Below are positions 8,027 through 16,302 of a stretch of 45,042 bases of DNA, in pieces; the first letter of the stretch is position 1; each line of letters starts with the position of its first letter. Below the pieces are notes generated by a model, which ran no database searches, was not told the origin of the DNA, and saw only the letters and a program-made list of their open reading frames with translations. The stretch is from positions 268 to 45,309 of the forward strand of contig NZ_JAIBLJ010000029.1 of assembly GCF_020179385.1 (NCBI RefSeq). Direction: 5' to 3'. Both the position numbers and the translations under genes were made by a program. Origin of the DNA: Alkalihalobacillus sp. YIM B00296. Its GTDB lineage: Bacteria; Bacillota; Bacilli; Bacillales; Fictibacillaceae.

Positions 8027-9414
8027 CGATTCTCCCCCCTTATTGGGAAAGTTAATTTAAATCGAGTTCCTTCCCCTTCTTTACTTTGGACCGAGATTGT
8101 TCCGTTCTGAAGTTCAACTAAATTCTTAACAATGGCTAAACCTAATCCTGAGCCTCCAAAATCCCTGGAACGAGATTTCTCAACTCGGTGAAAACGTTCA
8201 AAGATATGAGGAAGTTCCATTTCAGGAATCCCTATGCCGGTATCGGTAATAACAACGTTAACATTTTGATGATCATAACCTACATCGACATTGATCGATC
8301 CACTTTCTGTGTAACGTAACGCATTGCTTAACAAATTGATGAAAACTTGTTCCAAACGAAGACCATCAGCTTCTACAAGGGGTAAATTGCTTTGAACATT
8401 CAGGTTCGTTACCAGTCCTTTTTTCTGAGCTTCGATTTTCATTTTAGAAAGGGCATTCTCAACGATTTCTCCTACATCAAGGGAATCAAAATGAAGATCA
8501 ATCCGACCTTCTTCCATTTTTGAAAGATCGAATAAATCATTGATCAATTGGATGAGTCGGTTTGCTTCCTCTTCAATAATCGTAAGATAATGTTTCTTTT
8601 CCTCTTCGGTTTGATAGAGACCAGCTCTTAATACTTGAGCATATCCTTGTAAATAGGAGATGGGCGTTCGTAATTCATGGGAGATGTCTGCGAAAAATTC
8701 TTTCCGGTTCGTCCGATATCGATTTAATTCATAAGCCAGATCGTTGATAGCTTTCGATAACGAACCAATTTCATCACCAGATGGAACAGTTAATCGGATA
8801 TCTAAATTGCCTTTGGCCATTTGTCGTGTTGCTTTTTCCATTTCGATTAGTGGATCAGACATTTTACGAGAGACGACAAAGGTAAAACCAAGTGCAAGGA
8901 AAATGGCACCCACTCCAGATAAAACAAGTAAATCCCTCACTTTTTCAATTGACTCATGAATGCCTCCGACTGACGCAAGGACAAAAAAGGCCCCTTTATA
9001 CGTATTGGATCTGACAATAGGTTGGCCTGAAACAAGATAATTTTTATCGGTTACCGGTTCCTCCATTTGTTTTGTGACAGATCGTCCAGCTACTAACTGA
9101 TCCCATTCATTCTCTGATAAATCTAGAGTTTGGACACCTGAATTAGCAATAATTTGTTGTTCTTCATTTAAAATCACGATTTCTTTACTCGTTAATTCAG
9201 CAAGTGTTTCAAACATATTCAACATCATAGGATTGTCCATTGATTCAAGTGTTCTCGCATATTTCATTGACAGCTCTTCTGTTTCTTCTTGAACTTTATC
9301 GAAATAAAAGTTTGTAAAAATCTGATTGATGATAAAACCGAGGGGTAATAACACAACCAGAAATAAGATCATGATGGTTCCGCCAAGTTTCAGGACAATT
9401 TTATTCCACTTCAT
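8023..9414 (-). CDS. Sensor histidine kinase, two-component system
   Basis: 463 residues with standard architecture: transmembrane helix near 10-31, an extracytoplasmic sensor region of about 130 residues, second helix near 160-181, HAMP domain with the DEIGSL motif (about 214-219), and a HisKA domain with FADISHELRTP giving phospho-acceptor His246. The ATPase part contains the N box (INLLSNALRYT), the G1 box DTGIGIP and the G2 box GGSGLGLAI. It is a membrane kinase that should phosphorylate the response regulator encoded immediately upstream, whose stop overlaps this start by ATGA. The signal is unknown; the extracellular domain has no cysteine- or histidine-rich motif that would point to a metal. 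Confidence 0.9.
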   Translation of the reverse strand: MKWNKIVLKLGGTIMILFLVVLLPLGFIINQIFTNFYFDKVQEETEELSMKYARTLESMDNPMMLNMFETLAELTSKEIVILNEEQQIIANSGVQTLDLSENEWDQLVAGRSVTKQMEEPVTDKNYLVSGQPIVRSNTYKGAFFVLASVGGIHESIEKVRDLLVLSGVGAIFLALGFTFVVSRKMSDPLIEMEKATRQMAKGNLDIRLTVPSGDEIGSLSKAINDLAYELNRYRTNRKEFFADISHELRTPISYLQGYAQVLRAGLYQTEEEKKHYLTIIEEEANRLIQLINDLFDLSKMEEGRIDLHFDSLDVGEIVENALSKMKIEAQKKGLVTNLNVQSNLPLVEADGLRLEQVFINLLSNALRYTESGSINVDVGYDHQNVNVVITDTGIGIPEMELPHIFERFHRVEKSRSRDFGGSGLGLAIVKNLVELQNGTISVQSKEGEGTRFKLTFPIRGENR

Positions 9415-10112
9415 GTCTGATCCTCTGCGGCATTCAATTTATACCCGACGCCCCAGACGGTTTTGATTGGGTTATAAGTAAGTCCAGCACTTCGTAGTTT
9501 AACTCGAATATTTTTTACATGAGTGTCGACTGTTCGAACATCTCGAAAATCACTTGATGACCAAATTTGATCTAATAAGATTTCCCTTGTAAAAACTCGT
9601 TTCGGCTGACTGCAAACTAAATATAACAATTCAAATTCCTTTGGGGTTAATTCTATGGGAACATCTTTAACCCTCACTTCTCTGCTCTCATGGTCTAGAG
9701 ATAACTCATCAAAACTTAAAATCGAGTCTTTAGGTTTTTCTACTCTGTTTAGATTCTGACGGCGTAATAATGCATTTACTCGAGCAACCAATTCCTCTGG
9801 GGCGAATGGCTTATTCAGATAGTCATCTGCACCAATATTCAAACCCTGTACTCGATCCCTGACATCATTTCGGGCAGTAACCATTAAAATGGGTACGTTC
9901 TGTTGCTCGCGAATCATGGTACAAACTTCCCATCCATCCATAGCAGGCATCATGATGTCTAAAATGACAAGGCTATAGTTGGTTTTTTTGATCATACTCA
10001 AAGCTTCTCTACCATCTTTTGCATCATCAATGTATAAATCTTGCTTAGAAAGGTAAATCCTTATTAAATTCCTCATATTCCATTCATCATCGACAATAAG
10101 AATTTTATTCAT
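9411..10112 (-). CDS. OmpR/PhoB-family response regulator
   Basis: 233 residues: receiver domain with the acidic pair D8-D9, phospho-acceptor D52 in VILDIMMP, Thr in MVTARND and Lys in YLNKPF, then a winged-helix trans_reg_C domain (about 130-228) ending with TVWGVGYKL. First gene of a five-gene operon with the kinase, a two-helix protein, the F510_1955 hydrolase and the SHOCT protein; the first four genes overlap by four bases each. Upstream lies a tandem CACAAA box in the -35 position, so the regulator probably activates its own operon and, through the same box, the Met-rich secreted protein gene. Confidence 0.92.
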   Translation of the reverse strand: MNKILIVDDEWNMRNLIRIYLSKQDLYIDDAKDGREALSMIKKTNYSLVILDIMMPAMDGWEVCTMIREQQNVPILMVTARNDVRDRVQGLNIGADDYLNKPFAPEELVARVNALLRRQNLNRVEKPKDSILSFDELSLDHESREVRVKDVPIELTPKEFELLYLVCSQPKRVFTREILLDQIWSSSDFRDVRTVDTHVKNIRVKLRSAGLTYNPIKTVWGVGYKLNAAEDQT

Positions 10113-10143
10113 AAGATCCCTCGTTTTAATAGTGTGCCGGTCT

Positions 10144-10176
10144 ATTGTAACAGCAAAATTTGTGTATTTTGTGAAG
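10144..10176 (-). promoter_or_regulatory. Response-regulator box and -10 of the two-component operon
   Basis: The 22-bp box 10155-10176 differs at only one position from the box at 5552-5573 and is followed after the same five bases by TACAAT (10144-10149) on the minus strand. The transcript would start about 25 bases upstream of the response regulator ATG. A box replacing the -35 element indicates activation, and autoregulation is the simplest reading. Confidence 0.7.
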
Positions 10177-10675
10177 TCTAAACTTTTTCAGCTTTGTTAT
10201 TTATCATTCTTTAAAAATAAGCTATTTACTTATAATAGTTTACCTAAAGTTAGCTTTTTATCGGATGTTTATATATAAACCAATAGAACTCTAAAAAGAA
10301 AATAAATAATAGGAACCTCATTTATGAAATTCAGGTACCAAAGAGATGTTGCGGAAACATGTCTTATATTATATTCATTAATCTATTTATTTTTCTTCAT
10401 AGATTGCGGTAATTACATGTACCGTCACCCCACATAGGACCCATTGAAGGTAACCAATTGTTTACCGTTATACTGAATCGTCTATATAGATAATAATTGA
10501 TGAACAAAGATTGATAAAATCACAAAACTAGAAAAGACGTTGGGTCAACTAGTTATCAAATAATAACCGAAAAACTCTGGATCCAATTAAGGAGTTGCCG
10601 AAAAATTATTTATTTGTCGGGTGCATATGACTGTATTATTTATTGAATAGGTAACGAACAGTGGAGGTGTCTTTT
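10177..10675. other. Divergent intergenic region before the permease
   Basis: About 500 bases, AT-rich, without a credible gene. A single half-site-like AAAATCACAAAACT occurs near 10517-10530, but no second copy at the expected spacing. GGAGGTGT just before ATG 10676 is the permease ribosome site. Confidence 0.4.
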
Positions 10676-11860
10676 ATGTTGGATCAAATCGGAAAATCAG
10701 CAATTACATCATTAGGTTTCTTCTGGAAAGCAGGCTGGGCATTCGTACTGGGCTACTTAGTCAGTTCTATGATCCAAGCATTCATCCCCCAGGGGAGACT
10801 AGCACGCTACATCGGAAAATCGAATATGAAATCGGTTAGCTTGGCAACACTTTTCGGAGCCATTAGTTCTTCCTGCTCGTTTGCTGCACTGGCTGCCGGG
10901 AAAAGCCTTTTTAAGAAAGGAGCCCACTTTATTGCGACCCTTGCCTTTCTTTTTGCATCCACTAATCTGGTAATCGAATTAGGAATATTGATTTTTATTT
11001 TCTTGGGTTGGCAATTTGTAGTTGCCGAAATAATTGGTGGCATCTTCCTTATCATTGTTGTTTCATTGATAGCACGAATTACCATGCCTAAAAAATGGGT
11101 CGAAGAGGCCAGAGAATATGTAGAGGATGAGGAGCAAGATGAATTTGACTGGCGGGAAAAAATTCGCACTAAAGAAGGCTGGTATCAGGTAGGGAATGAA
11201 TTTGTGATGAATTGGCAGATGGTCTGGAAAGAAATTATAATCGGGTTCACGATTGCTGGTATAATGGCAACGTTTGTCCCAGAATCTTTCTGGAAAGGAC
11301 TATTTCTTGCTGATACAGAAACTGGCTTTCTTATCATAATGGAAAATGCATTGGTAGCACCCCTTGCTGCTGCCATGACTTTCATCGGATCAATGGGTAA
11401 TATCCCTATATCTACCATCCTCGCATCTAGCGGAGTAACCTTTGCAGGTATTATGGCATTTATCTATTCAGACTTGATCGTACCTCCAATAGTTATGGTG
11501 AATAAGAAATATTACGGGTGGAAGATAGCGCTATATATCGCGGTAATCTTTTATGCTGCTATCGTTATCACGGCATTAAGTATTCATGGAATCTTTGCTG
11601 GTATTGGTATTCTACCGGAATCCAGTCGCGAAATTATGAATGAAAGTCCTTTTAAAATTAATTATACCTTTTGGTTCAATGTATTATTTGCTATCGTCAC
11701 GTTGTTTACTTTAGAACTGTATCGACGTTTCCGTCGTTCAGGCTCACATTCGAAAATGATGAAGATGGAAGGAGATTCATGGATAAAATCACTTTTTACG
11801 TGGTTCAGTATTACGTATATTGTATTTGGATTTATTATCCATATTGTGGATGTAATTTAA
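10676..11860 (+). CDS. DUF318/ArsP_1-family permease (YraQ-like)
   Basis: 394 residues from ATG 10676, which lies six bases after GGAGGTGT; a GTG five codons upstream overlaps that site and is less likely. Around eight to ten membrane segments are visible. The family signature SSSCSFAALAAGKSLFKKGAHF with ATLAFLFASTNLVIE lies near residues 65-105 and has a conserved-type cysteine. A second related half follows the charged loop (VEDEEQDEFDWREK). Relatives export organoarsenicals (ArsP) or are uncharacterised YraQ permeases. It diverges from the two-component operon. The glutaredoxin and methyltransferase at the other end of the block would fit metalloid or thiol detoxification, but no ArsR gene is present. 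Confidence 0.8.
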   Translation: MLDQIGKSAITSLGFFWKAGWAFVLGYLVSSMIQAFIPQGRLARYIGKSNMKSVSLATLFGAISSSCSFAALAAGKSLFKKGAHFIATLAFLFASTNLVIELGILIFIFLGWQFVVAEIIGGIFLIIVVSLIARITMPKKWVEEAREYVEDEEQDEFDWREKIRTKEGWYQVGNEFVMNWQMVWKEIIIGFTIAGIMATFVPESFWKGLFLADTETGFLIIMENALVAPLAAAMTFIGSMGNIPISTILASSGVTFAGIMAFIYSDLIVPPIVMVNKKYYGWKIALYIAVIFYAAIVITALSIHGIFAGIGILPESSREIMNESPFKINYTFWFNVLFAIVTLFTLELYRRFRRSGSHSKMMKMEGDSWIKSLFTWFSITYIVFGFIIHIVDVI

Positions 11861-11990
11861 AATAGTTTTTTTGATTGGTGTCCTTCAATATGTCTAATGT
11901 CTAGAATTATCCCCCAAGTTAAATTAATTGATATAATTTAGATATCAAAAAGCAACCATTTCGCCTTGTTTCAAAAAAATCAGAAAGAAT

Positions 11991-12016
11991 AAAGAAAAAA
12001 GGCTGATATACAGCCC
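11991..12016 (-). terminator. Terminator of the IS-disrupted small gene
   Basis: GGCTG (12001-12005) and CAGCC (12011-12015) form a stem; on the minus strand TTTTTTCTTT follows. It is the 3' end signal for the minus-strand gene ending at 12057. Confidence 0.6.
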
Positions 12017-12030
12017 TAAGTTGCTCCACA

Positions 12031-12056
12031 AATGCGCCCGTTTGTTTAATAAGTCA
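12031..12056 (-). repeat. Dispersed hairpin repeat, copy 1 (partial)
   Basis: On the minus strand CTTATTAAACAAACGGGCGCATTT begins about four bases after the stop of the disrupted gene (key parts CTTATT and CGGGCGCATTT). It shares the core TTATTCAA-N3-TCGGGCGC with copies near 15.5, 16.26 and 17.1 kb. The second arm of the hairpin seen in the other copies is missing here; a terminator stem follows instead. Confidence 0.5.
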
Positions 12057-12277
12057 CTAATCATTTTCCACTTCGTTTAAGTAATCTATAAATTTATCAT
12101 GTAACTCTATATCACCTTTTAGTGATTTTCCCGTATCTTTTTCAATTAAGTCTATTGGGAAACTTAATTCATCGTTATATCCATCAATCAATTCCATTAT
12201 TGAATAAAGAACAGACTCAATTATTTCATTCTGTTGCTCTTTTAAATCACCGTCTTTAACACCACTCTCAAGCTTAC
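12057..12277 (-). pseudogene. C-terminal part of a small gene split by the IS21 element
   Basis: Minus-strand frame reading KLESGVKDGDLKEQ to a TAG stop at 12057-12059. The last five bases before the element (CTTAC, 12273-12277) are repeated beyond its other end. Removing the element and one copy of the duplication joins this part in frame with the fragment starting at 14717, giving an intact acidic protein of about 98 residues ending YLNEVEND. No family was recognised; the size, acidity and single-gene context would fit an immunity or antitoxin-like protein, but this is speculation. An apparent longer open frame running to 12572 is an artefact of reading into the element. Confidence 0.75.
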
Positions 12278-12334
12278 TGTTTATTGCAAAATAGAAGTGC
12301 AGAGCTTTGCAAAGGAAAAATGCAGAGTCCTGCA
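12278..12334 (+). repeat. Left end of the IS21 element with two terminal repeats
   Basis: Terminal repeat L1 (TTGCAAAATAGAAG at 12284 to TTTGCA at 12311) and a second copy L2 (12307-12334) overlap head to tail. L1 matches the right-end repeat R1 at 20 of 28 positions. These are the multiple transposase-binding repeats expected at IS21-family ends. Confidence 0.75.
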
Positions 12335-12423
12335 CTTTATTTAAACTAAAAAAGGACTTGCCAGCCACCCCAAGTCCCTCTACTGTTATTGGTGTCGAAT
12401 CAATGCAGTGGAGGTAAGAAAGG

Positions 12424-13851
12424 ATGCTAGCAATGTCCGATATTAATTGTATCAAACACTTAAGAAACAACAAAGGTTTATCTATCCGTAAGATAGAGGA
12501 AACATTAGGGATTAACTGGCGAACAGCTAAAAAATATGCAGATGGGGAACAAGTTCCCCAAATAAAAAACAAGAAAAAGAAAGGGATGATGCATGAAGAA
12601 AAATGGGGCGAAATTGTTTCAGATTGGCTTTTCGAAGATCAAAAACTAAAGAAGAAATTACGTCGTACCAATAAGGCTATCCTTGATGAATTGAAGGGAT
12701 TAGGATTTCAAGGATCTTATCGAACGTTAAGTTACTTTATTTCGGACTGGAAAAAGAATCATCAAGATGACAACGATCAAGGCTTTGAACGTTTAGAACA
12801 TCCTCCGAGTGAAGCACAGGTTGACTTTGGGATTATGGAAGCTGTACAAGATGGTGAATATGTTGATGTACATACATTGATTATGTCTTTTCCCAATAGT
12901 AATGGTTCCTTTGCGGTACCGATGCCATCCGAAAATCAAGAGTGTTTTCTCGAAGGATTAAAGCAATTATTTAACCAAGCTGGGGGTGTTCCGAGAAAAG
13001 TCCGTATTGATAACCTCACGCCAGCCATTAAGAAAACACGTTCTAGATTTGAGGAAGTCCACCTGACAGATGAATTCATTCAATTTCAAAGTCATTACGG
13101 GTTTGAAGTACAGGTATGTAACCCAAGAAGTGGACACGAGAAAGGAAATGTTGAAAATAAAGTCGGTTATATTCGATACAATTTTTTCAATAAAGCACCG
13201 GTAATTGAAAGTTTAGAAGACTTGACAAGTAAACTATTGAATAAGTTAACAGATGATCGGAAGAGACTTCACTATGAAAAGGGAGTTTTGATTGAAGAGC
13301 TTTGGGAGAAAGAATCCAAGCACTTGTTAGCTCTTCCTGAAATAGACTACCCAGTTTTCAAAGAAAGACAAGGCAAGGTAAATAAGTATAATGAGGTAAA
13401 GCTCGATCAAACCCTGATACATGTACCAAAAGCATCCAATTACAGTTCTATTTACCTACTATTAACTTGGGATCGTTTCAAAGCAATTTCACCTGACGGT
13501 GAGATTCTTTTAGAAGATTACCGTCCATACATGAATAAGCGAAGAGTAATCCCATGGTCCTCTATTATCAAAACCTGGATTCACAAACCACGTTCTATGC
13601 CCTATTCCAGGTATGAGAAGTATTTACCCGCAAGGGTTCGTGATTATTTACTGGTAGACAATTTGATCATTCGTAGAGAACGCTTAATGGAACTAACCAA
13701 TTTACTGGTCACACATGATATGAAGCAGATCAATGAAACTTTTTACGATTTGATTGAACAGAGTCAATTTGGAAAGGATCAAAATCCATATGAAGTAAAC
13801 TGGAATCAGTATGACTCCTTAACGCCAGAACATCAGGAGTATGTGAAATGA
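12424..13851 (+). CDS. istA: IS21-family transposase IstA
   Basis: 475 residues. The N-terminus is a helix-turn-helix (LRNNKGLSIRKIEETLGINWRTAKKYADG, about 12-40). The DDE catalytic core contains AQVDFGIMEA (first Asp), RKVRIDNLTPA (second Asp) and NPRSGHEKGNVENKVGYIR (Glu in the third motif). ATG 12424 follows GGAGGT by eight bases. IstA cuts and joins the element ends during replicative or cut-and-paste transposition, with help from IstB. No frameshift or internal stop is present. Its last bases overlap istB as ATGA. Confidence 0.93.
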   Translation: MLAMSDINCIKHLRNNKGLSIRKIEETLGINWRTAKKYADGEQVPQIKNKKKKGMMHEEKWGEIVSDWLFEDQKLKKKLRRTNKAILDELKGLGFQGSYRTLSYFISDWKKNHQDDNDQGFERLEHPPSEAQVDFGIMEAVQDGEYVDVHTLIMSFPNSNGSFAVPMPSENQECFLEGLKQLFNQAGGVPRKVRIDNLTPAIKKTRSRFEEVHLTDEFIQFQSHYGFEVQVCNPRSGHEKGNVENKVGYIRYNFFNKAPVIESLEDLTSKLLNKLTDDRKRLHYEKGVLIEELWEKESKHLLALPEIDYPVFKERQGKVNKYNEVKLDQTLIHVPKASNYSSIYLLLTWDRFKAISPDGEILLEDYRPYMNKRRVIPWSSIIKTWIHKPRSMPYSRYEKYLPARVRDYLLVDNLIIRRERLMELTNLLVTHDMKQINETFYDLIEQSQFGKDQNPYEVNWNQYDSLTPEHQEYVK

Positions 13852-14570
13852 GTGAGGAGTTACGAAAAAAGTGCAAATCCCTTCGTCTAGCATATATCGC
13901 AGACATTTATAATGACGTCCCATTTGAAAGTCCTGAACAGTATCTAAACACTTTATTTCAAGAGGAATTCCGTTTGCGTGACCAAGCGAAAGCCCAACGG
14001 TTAATAAAGAAAGCTAGGTTTTTAGATCGAAAGACATTGGCCACCTATCAATGGAATGATCAAATACGATTTCCTTCTTATTTAACGAAAGAGGAACTCA
14101 CAAGCTTAAGGTTTATTGAAGACCAACAAAACGTAGTTTTAATCGGGTCACCCGGAACGGGTAAAACTCACCTCGCAACGGGCCTAGGGAGAAAAGCATG
14201 TGAGCTCGGTTATGATGTGCGGTTCTATCGAGTATCTCACTTAGTTGAAGAGCTCGAGATGGCATTAAAACAAAACCGACTGGGAGCATTACGGAAAAGA
14301 ATCCTTAAGTTCGATCTAATCATTTTGGATGAGATGGGATACTTACCATTCAGTAAAGAAGGTGCGGAGCTATTATTCCAGCTGATCTCAGAGTGTTATG
14401 AACAAAAAAGCTTGATTTTATCTTCTAATTTAGAATTCAGTCAATGGAACCGAATCTTCACAGATACTAGATTAACAGCAGCGTTGGTGGATCGGTTGAT
14501 TCACCACGCACATATACTTTCGTTTCATGGTCAAAGTTTTCGATTAACGAACGCATTGTCAAAATCATGA
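13848..14570 (+). CDS. istB: IS21-family transposition helper ATPase IstB
   Basis: 240 residues of a DnaC-like AAA+ ATPase. The Walker A motif is GSPGTGKTHLATG (about 99-111) and Walker B is LIILDEMGYLPF; a sensor segment ILSSNLEFSQW follows, and an IS21-type C-terminus HHAHILSFHGQSFRL. The start overlaps the istA stop by four bases, giving translational coupling. IstB selects target DNA and stimulates IstA. Length and motifs are complete. Confidence 0.93.
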   Translation: MSEELRKKCKSLRLAYIADIYNDVPFESPEQYLNTLFQEEFRLRDQAKAQRLIKKARFLDRKTLATYQWNDQIRFPSYLTKEELTSLRFIEDQQNVVLIGSPGTGKTHLATGLGRKACELGYDVRFYRVSHLVEELEMALKQNRLGALRKRILKFDLIILDEMGYLPFSKEGAELLFQLISECYEQKSLILSSNLEFSQWNRIFTDTRLTAALVDRLIHHAHILSFHGQSFRLTNALSKS

Positions 14571-14579
14571 TGTATTGGG

Positions 14580-14636
14580 TGGCAACACTCTGTATATTCC
14601 ATTGCATTATTCTGTACTTTTCTATTGCAAAACACA
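14580..14636 (-). repeat. Right end of the IS21 element with two terminal repeats
   Basis: R1 (14603-14630) is the inverted counterpart of L1, and R2 (14580-14607) is an inner copy overlapping it. The element ends with AACACA (14631-14636) directly before the duplicated CTTAC. Confidence 0.75.
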
Positions 14637-14717
14637 CTTACTTAAAGAAATATCTACCCACTGGTCTTTAACTATTTTCAATGCATGAAAAAGTTGTTTT
14701 TGTTTCTCATTTATCAC
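14637..14717 (-). pseudogene. N-terminal part of the small gene split by the IS21 element
   Basis: GTG 14717 follows GAGGTGAT by five bases (an ATG at 14723 sits directly on that site). The fragment reads MINEKQKQLFHALKIVKDQW onward to ISLSK, then runs into the element and stops after VLQ. Joined with 12277-12057 it gives one frame of about 98 residues. The gene starts 11 bases after the end of the VanZ-like pseudogene and probably shared its transcript. Confidence 0.7.
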
Positions 14718-14733
14718 TAACATCACCTCAATA

Positions 14734-15395
14734 TTAATGAAGGTCCTTATCTTCCACAATCCTGCCATGATTACGGAAGATCATTATTGATAGACTATTA
14801 ACGCCCTGTTGAAGAAGCAAAGTTATTATAGATGTCTTTCTGTTGTTTTTATAGTAAAAAATATATTGGGGAATTTTGAACTGAAAAGCTTCCAAATTAT
14901 GTATCCCAAAAAATGCTCCAAACGTATTTAATATTAAATCATCTATGTCTGCGGAACGTCCCATCGGAAAGGAATATTGTACCACTTCAATAATCAGAGA
15001 TAATAGCAATCCTATTAATATTACGTTTTACATTAACTTTTTTTGTAAGTATGATTTCTTTAAAGATAGGAAGAATCCAAAAGGAACAAATAATAAAATA
15101 TTAAGACCTAAATTACGAATAGGTACTGTTATATCAACGGAATTAACAAAATATTATACATTCCAATAAACGGTACTATGTTAATTATTCTCGGCACTTC
15201 TGGACCATAATACTGAGGAAAAACAGTTACTAATAGTATAGAGGTTATGCTAAATATAAAAAGAATGTTTATTATTACTTTTTTAAAATCCAAATTTCTC
15301 TTTTTACTAACAAAATAAACAATAATGCCAACGACTAAAACTATTATTATGAATAAAGGAACTAAGTCTCCAAATGCTCTCAATAATTGAACCAC
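14734..15395 (-). pseudogene. VanZ-like family membrane protein, broken
   Basis: The first part (GTG 15395, AAGGGGG upstream) encodes hydrophobic helices and the VanZ-type segment RIINIVPFIGMYNILLIPLI, then stops. A second frame continues VPIRNLGLNILLFVPFGFFLSL, meets a TAA after QKKLM, and resumes with LIGLLLSLIIEVVQYSFPMGRSADIDDLILNTFGAFFG, the conserved C-terminal VanZ motif. One frameshift near 15140 and one nonsense codon near 15026 therefore disrupt a once normal gene. VanZ-like proteins modify sensitivity to glycopeptides or lipopeptides in some hosts. A sequencing error could explain one lesion but hardly both. Confidence 0.8.
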
Positions 15396-15500
15396 AATAT
15401 TATACCCCCTTTTATTAGTTTATACGACCTATATTAACAAAAATTGGATAGGTCCAACATTAACCCAACAAGCCTTGTTCCATTAAATGGCCTAATAAAT

Positions 15501-15553
15501 AAAGAAGGACGCTTTCTTATTAAAGAAATGCGCCCGATTCTTGAATAAGTTAC
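15501..15553 (-). repeat. Dispersed hairpin repeat, copy 2
   Basis: On the minus strand CTTATTCAAGAATCGGGCGC, then TTTCTT-loop-AAGAAAGCGTCC; the arms GGGCGC/GCGTCC and TTTCTT/AAGAAA pair into a hairpin. It lies about 53 bases 3' of the P-loop kinase gene, in the same orientation. Confidence 0.6.
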
Positions 15554-15605
15554 TGCTATTCTGTTCGAACTGCGCGGTAGTGAAGGGTGTGAAGAAGTGT
15601 TCCGG

Positions 15606-16133
15606 TTAATGAACCGTGTTGGCAATGAACTTAAGCTCGGCTACAACTTCGTCGAGTGGCTTTCGGGTGTCGATCTCCGCAGTAGCTCCGGCACGTAGTA
15701 GAGGTTCGACAGTGGTGACGTAGTGCCCGATTTGTTCGCGTTGTGCGTCAGTCTTGCCGTAGTCGTTTGTCTCACGAGAAACCACACGTTCAAGGATTAC
15801 CTCGAGGGGTGCACTCAGCAACACGATCGCATCGAACTTCGGATAGAACTTTACCTGATTTGATACGCAGCCCGAGACGAACAAAGTACCTTCAGCATGT
15901 TCAGTAAGAAGCTTATCGATCCGATTCTCGCTCCACAACCATTCTGAACCATCCCCATTCGGGAGTGCCACTTCCTCACTCCAACCGTCGTAATCGGTAT
16001 CGACCACCCTATGCCCTCTACGAGCAAGTTCAATCAGAACTGTTGATTTCCCTGTACCGGACATCCCTGTCACCAGAACTACCACCTTCTGTTTGTCGAT
16101 TTCTGATAATTGTAAGCCTGAAGTGTTTTTCAT
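15606..16133 (-). CDS. P-loop AAA/kinase-like ATP-binding protein (175 aa)
   Basis: A small P-loop NTPase with Walker A VTGMSGTGKSTVL near residues 21-33, VVDTDYDGW (acceptor-side Asp motif) and a LID-like segment RVVSRETNDYGKTDAQR, resembling the adenylate/shikimate-kinase-like AAA_18 or AAA_33 proteins that phosphorylate small molecules. AAGGAGC precedes ATG 16133. Base composition is visibly more GC-rich than its neighbours, and related proteins are common in actinobacteria, which suggests horizontal transfer. Substrate unknown. It lies next to the CPT-like gene, another small-molecule kinase, between two copies of the dispersed hairpin repeat. Confidence 0.8.
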   Translation of the reverse strand: MKNTSGLQLSEIDKQKVVVLVTGMSGTGKSTVLIELARRGHRVVDTDYDGWSEEVALPNGDGSEWLWSENRIDKLLTEHAEGTLFVSGCVSNQVKFYPKFDAIVLLSAPLEVILERVVSRETNDYGKTDAQREQIGHYVTTVEPLLRAGATAEIDTRKPLDEVVAELKFIANTVH

Positions 16134-16235
16134 TTTTTTGCTCCTTTTTGTCAGATAGTTTCCGTCACTTTAACGTACAGTTTAAGTCTTAAAAGTAATA
16201 ACAAATGGATATCTTATTAAGTTCTCATCGATAAC

Positions 16236-16284
16236 TAATAAAGACACCTTTCCTACAGGAAAGCGTCCTATAATTGAATAATTG
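16236..16284 (-). repeat. Dispersed hairpin repeat, copy 3
   Basis: The arms GACACCTTTCC and GGAAAGCGTC around a four-base loop make a strong hairpin; on the minus strand the repeat begins with ATTATTCAATTATAGGACGC. It starts about 20 bases after the stop of the CPT-like gene. Confidence 0.6.
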
Positions 16285-16302
16285 TCAGCAAAAACCTAAG
16301 CA

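Larger units (their letters stand above)
12278..14636 (+). mobile_element. Complete IS21-family insertion sequence (2359 bp)
   Basis: The element starts TGTTTATTGCAAAATAG and ends with TTGCAAAACACA, the TGT...ACA termini of the IS21 family. It encodes istA and istB in overlapping frames. A 5-bp direct repeat CTTAC flanks it (12273-12277 and 14637-14641), within the 4-8 bp range of the family. The end regions carry repeated internal copies as usual for IS21. Both transposition genes are intact, and removing the element restores the reading frame of the target gene, so the insertion appears simple and probably recent. Confidence 0.92.

Noticed and set aside
10517-10530. Third response-regulator box before the permease
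   Set aside because: Only one CACAAA half-site; the tandem second half and the -10 spacing are missing.
12057-12572. Long minus-strand open frame of 171 codons
   Set aside because: Only its first-translated-last part (12277-12057) is real gene sequence; the rest lies inside the IS21 end and istA and is an artefact.
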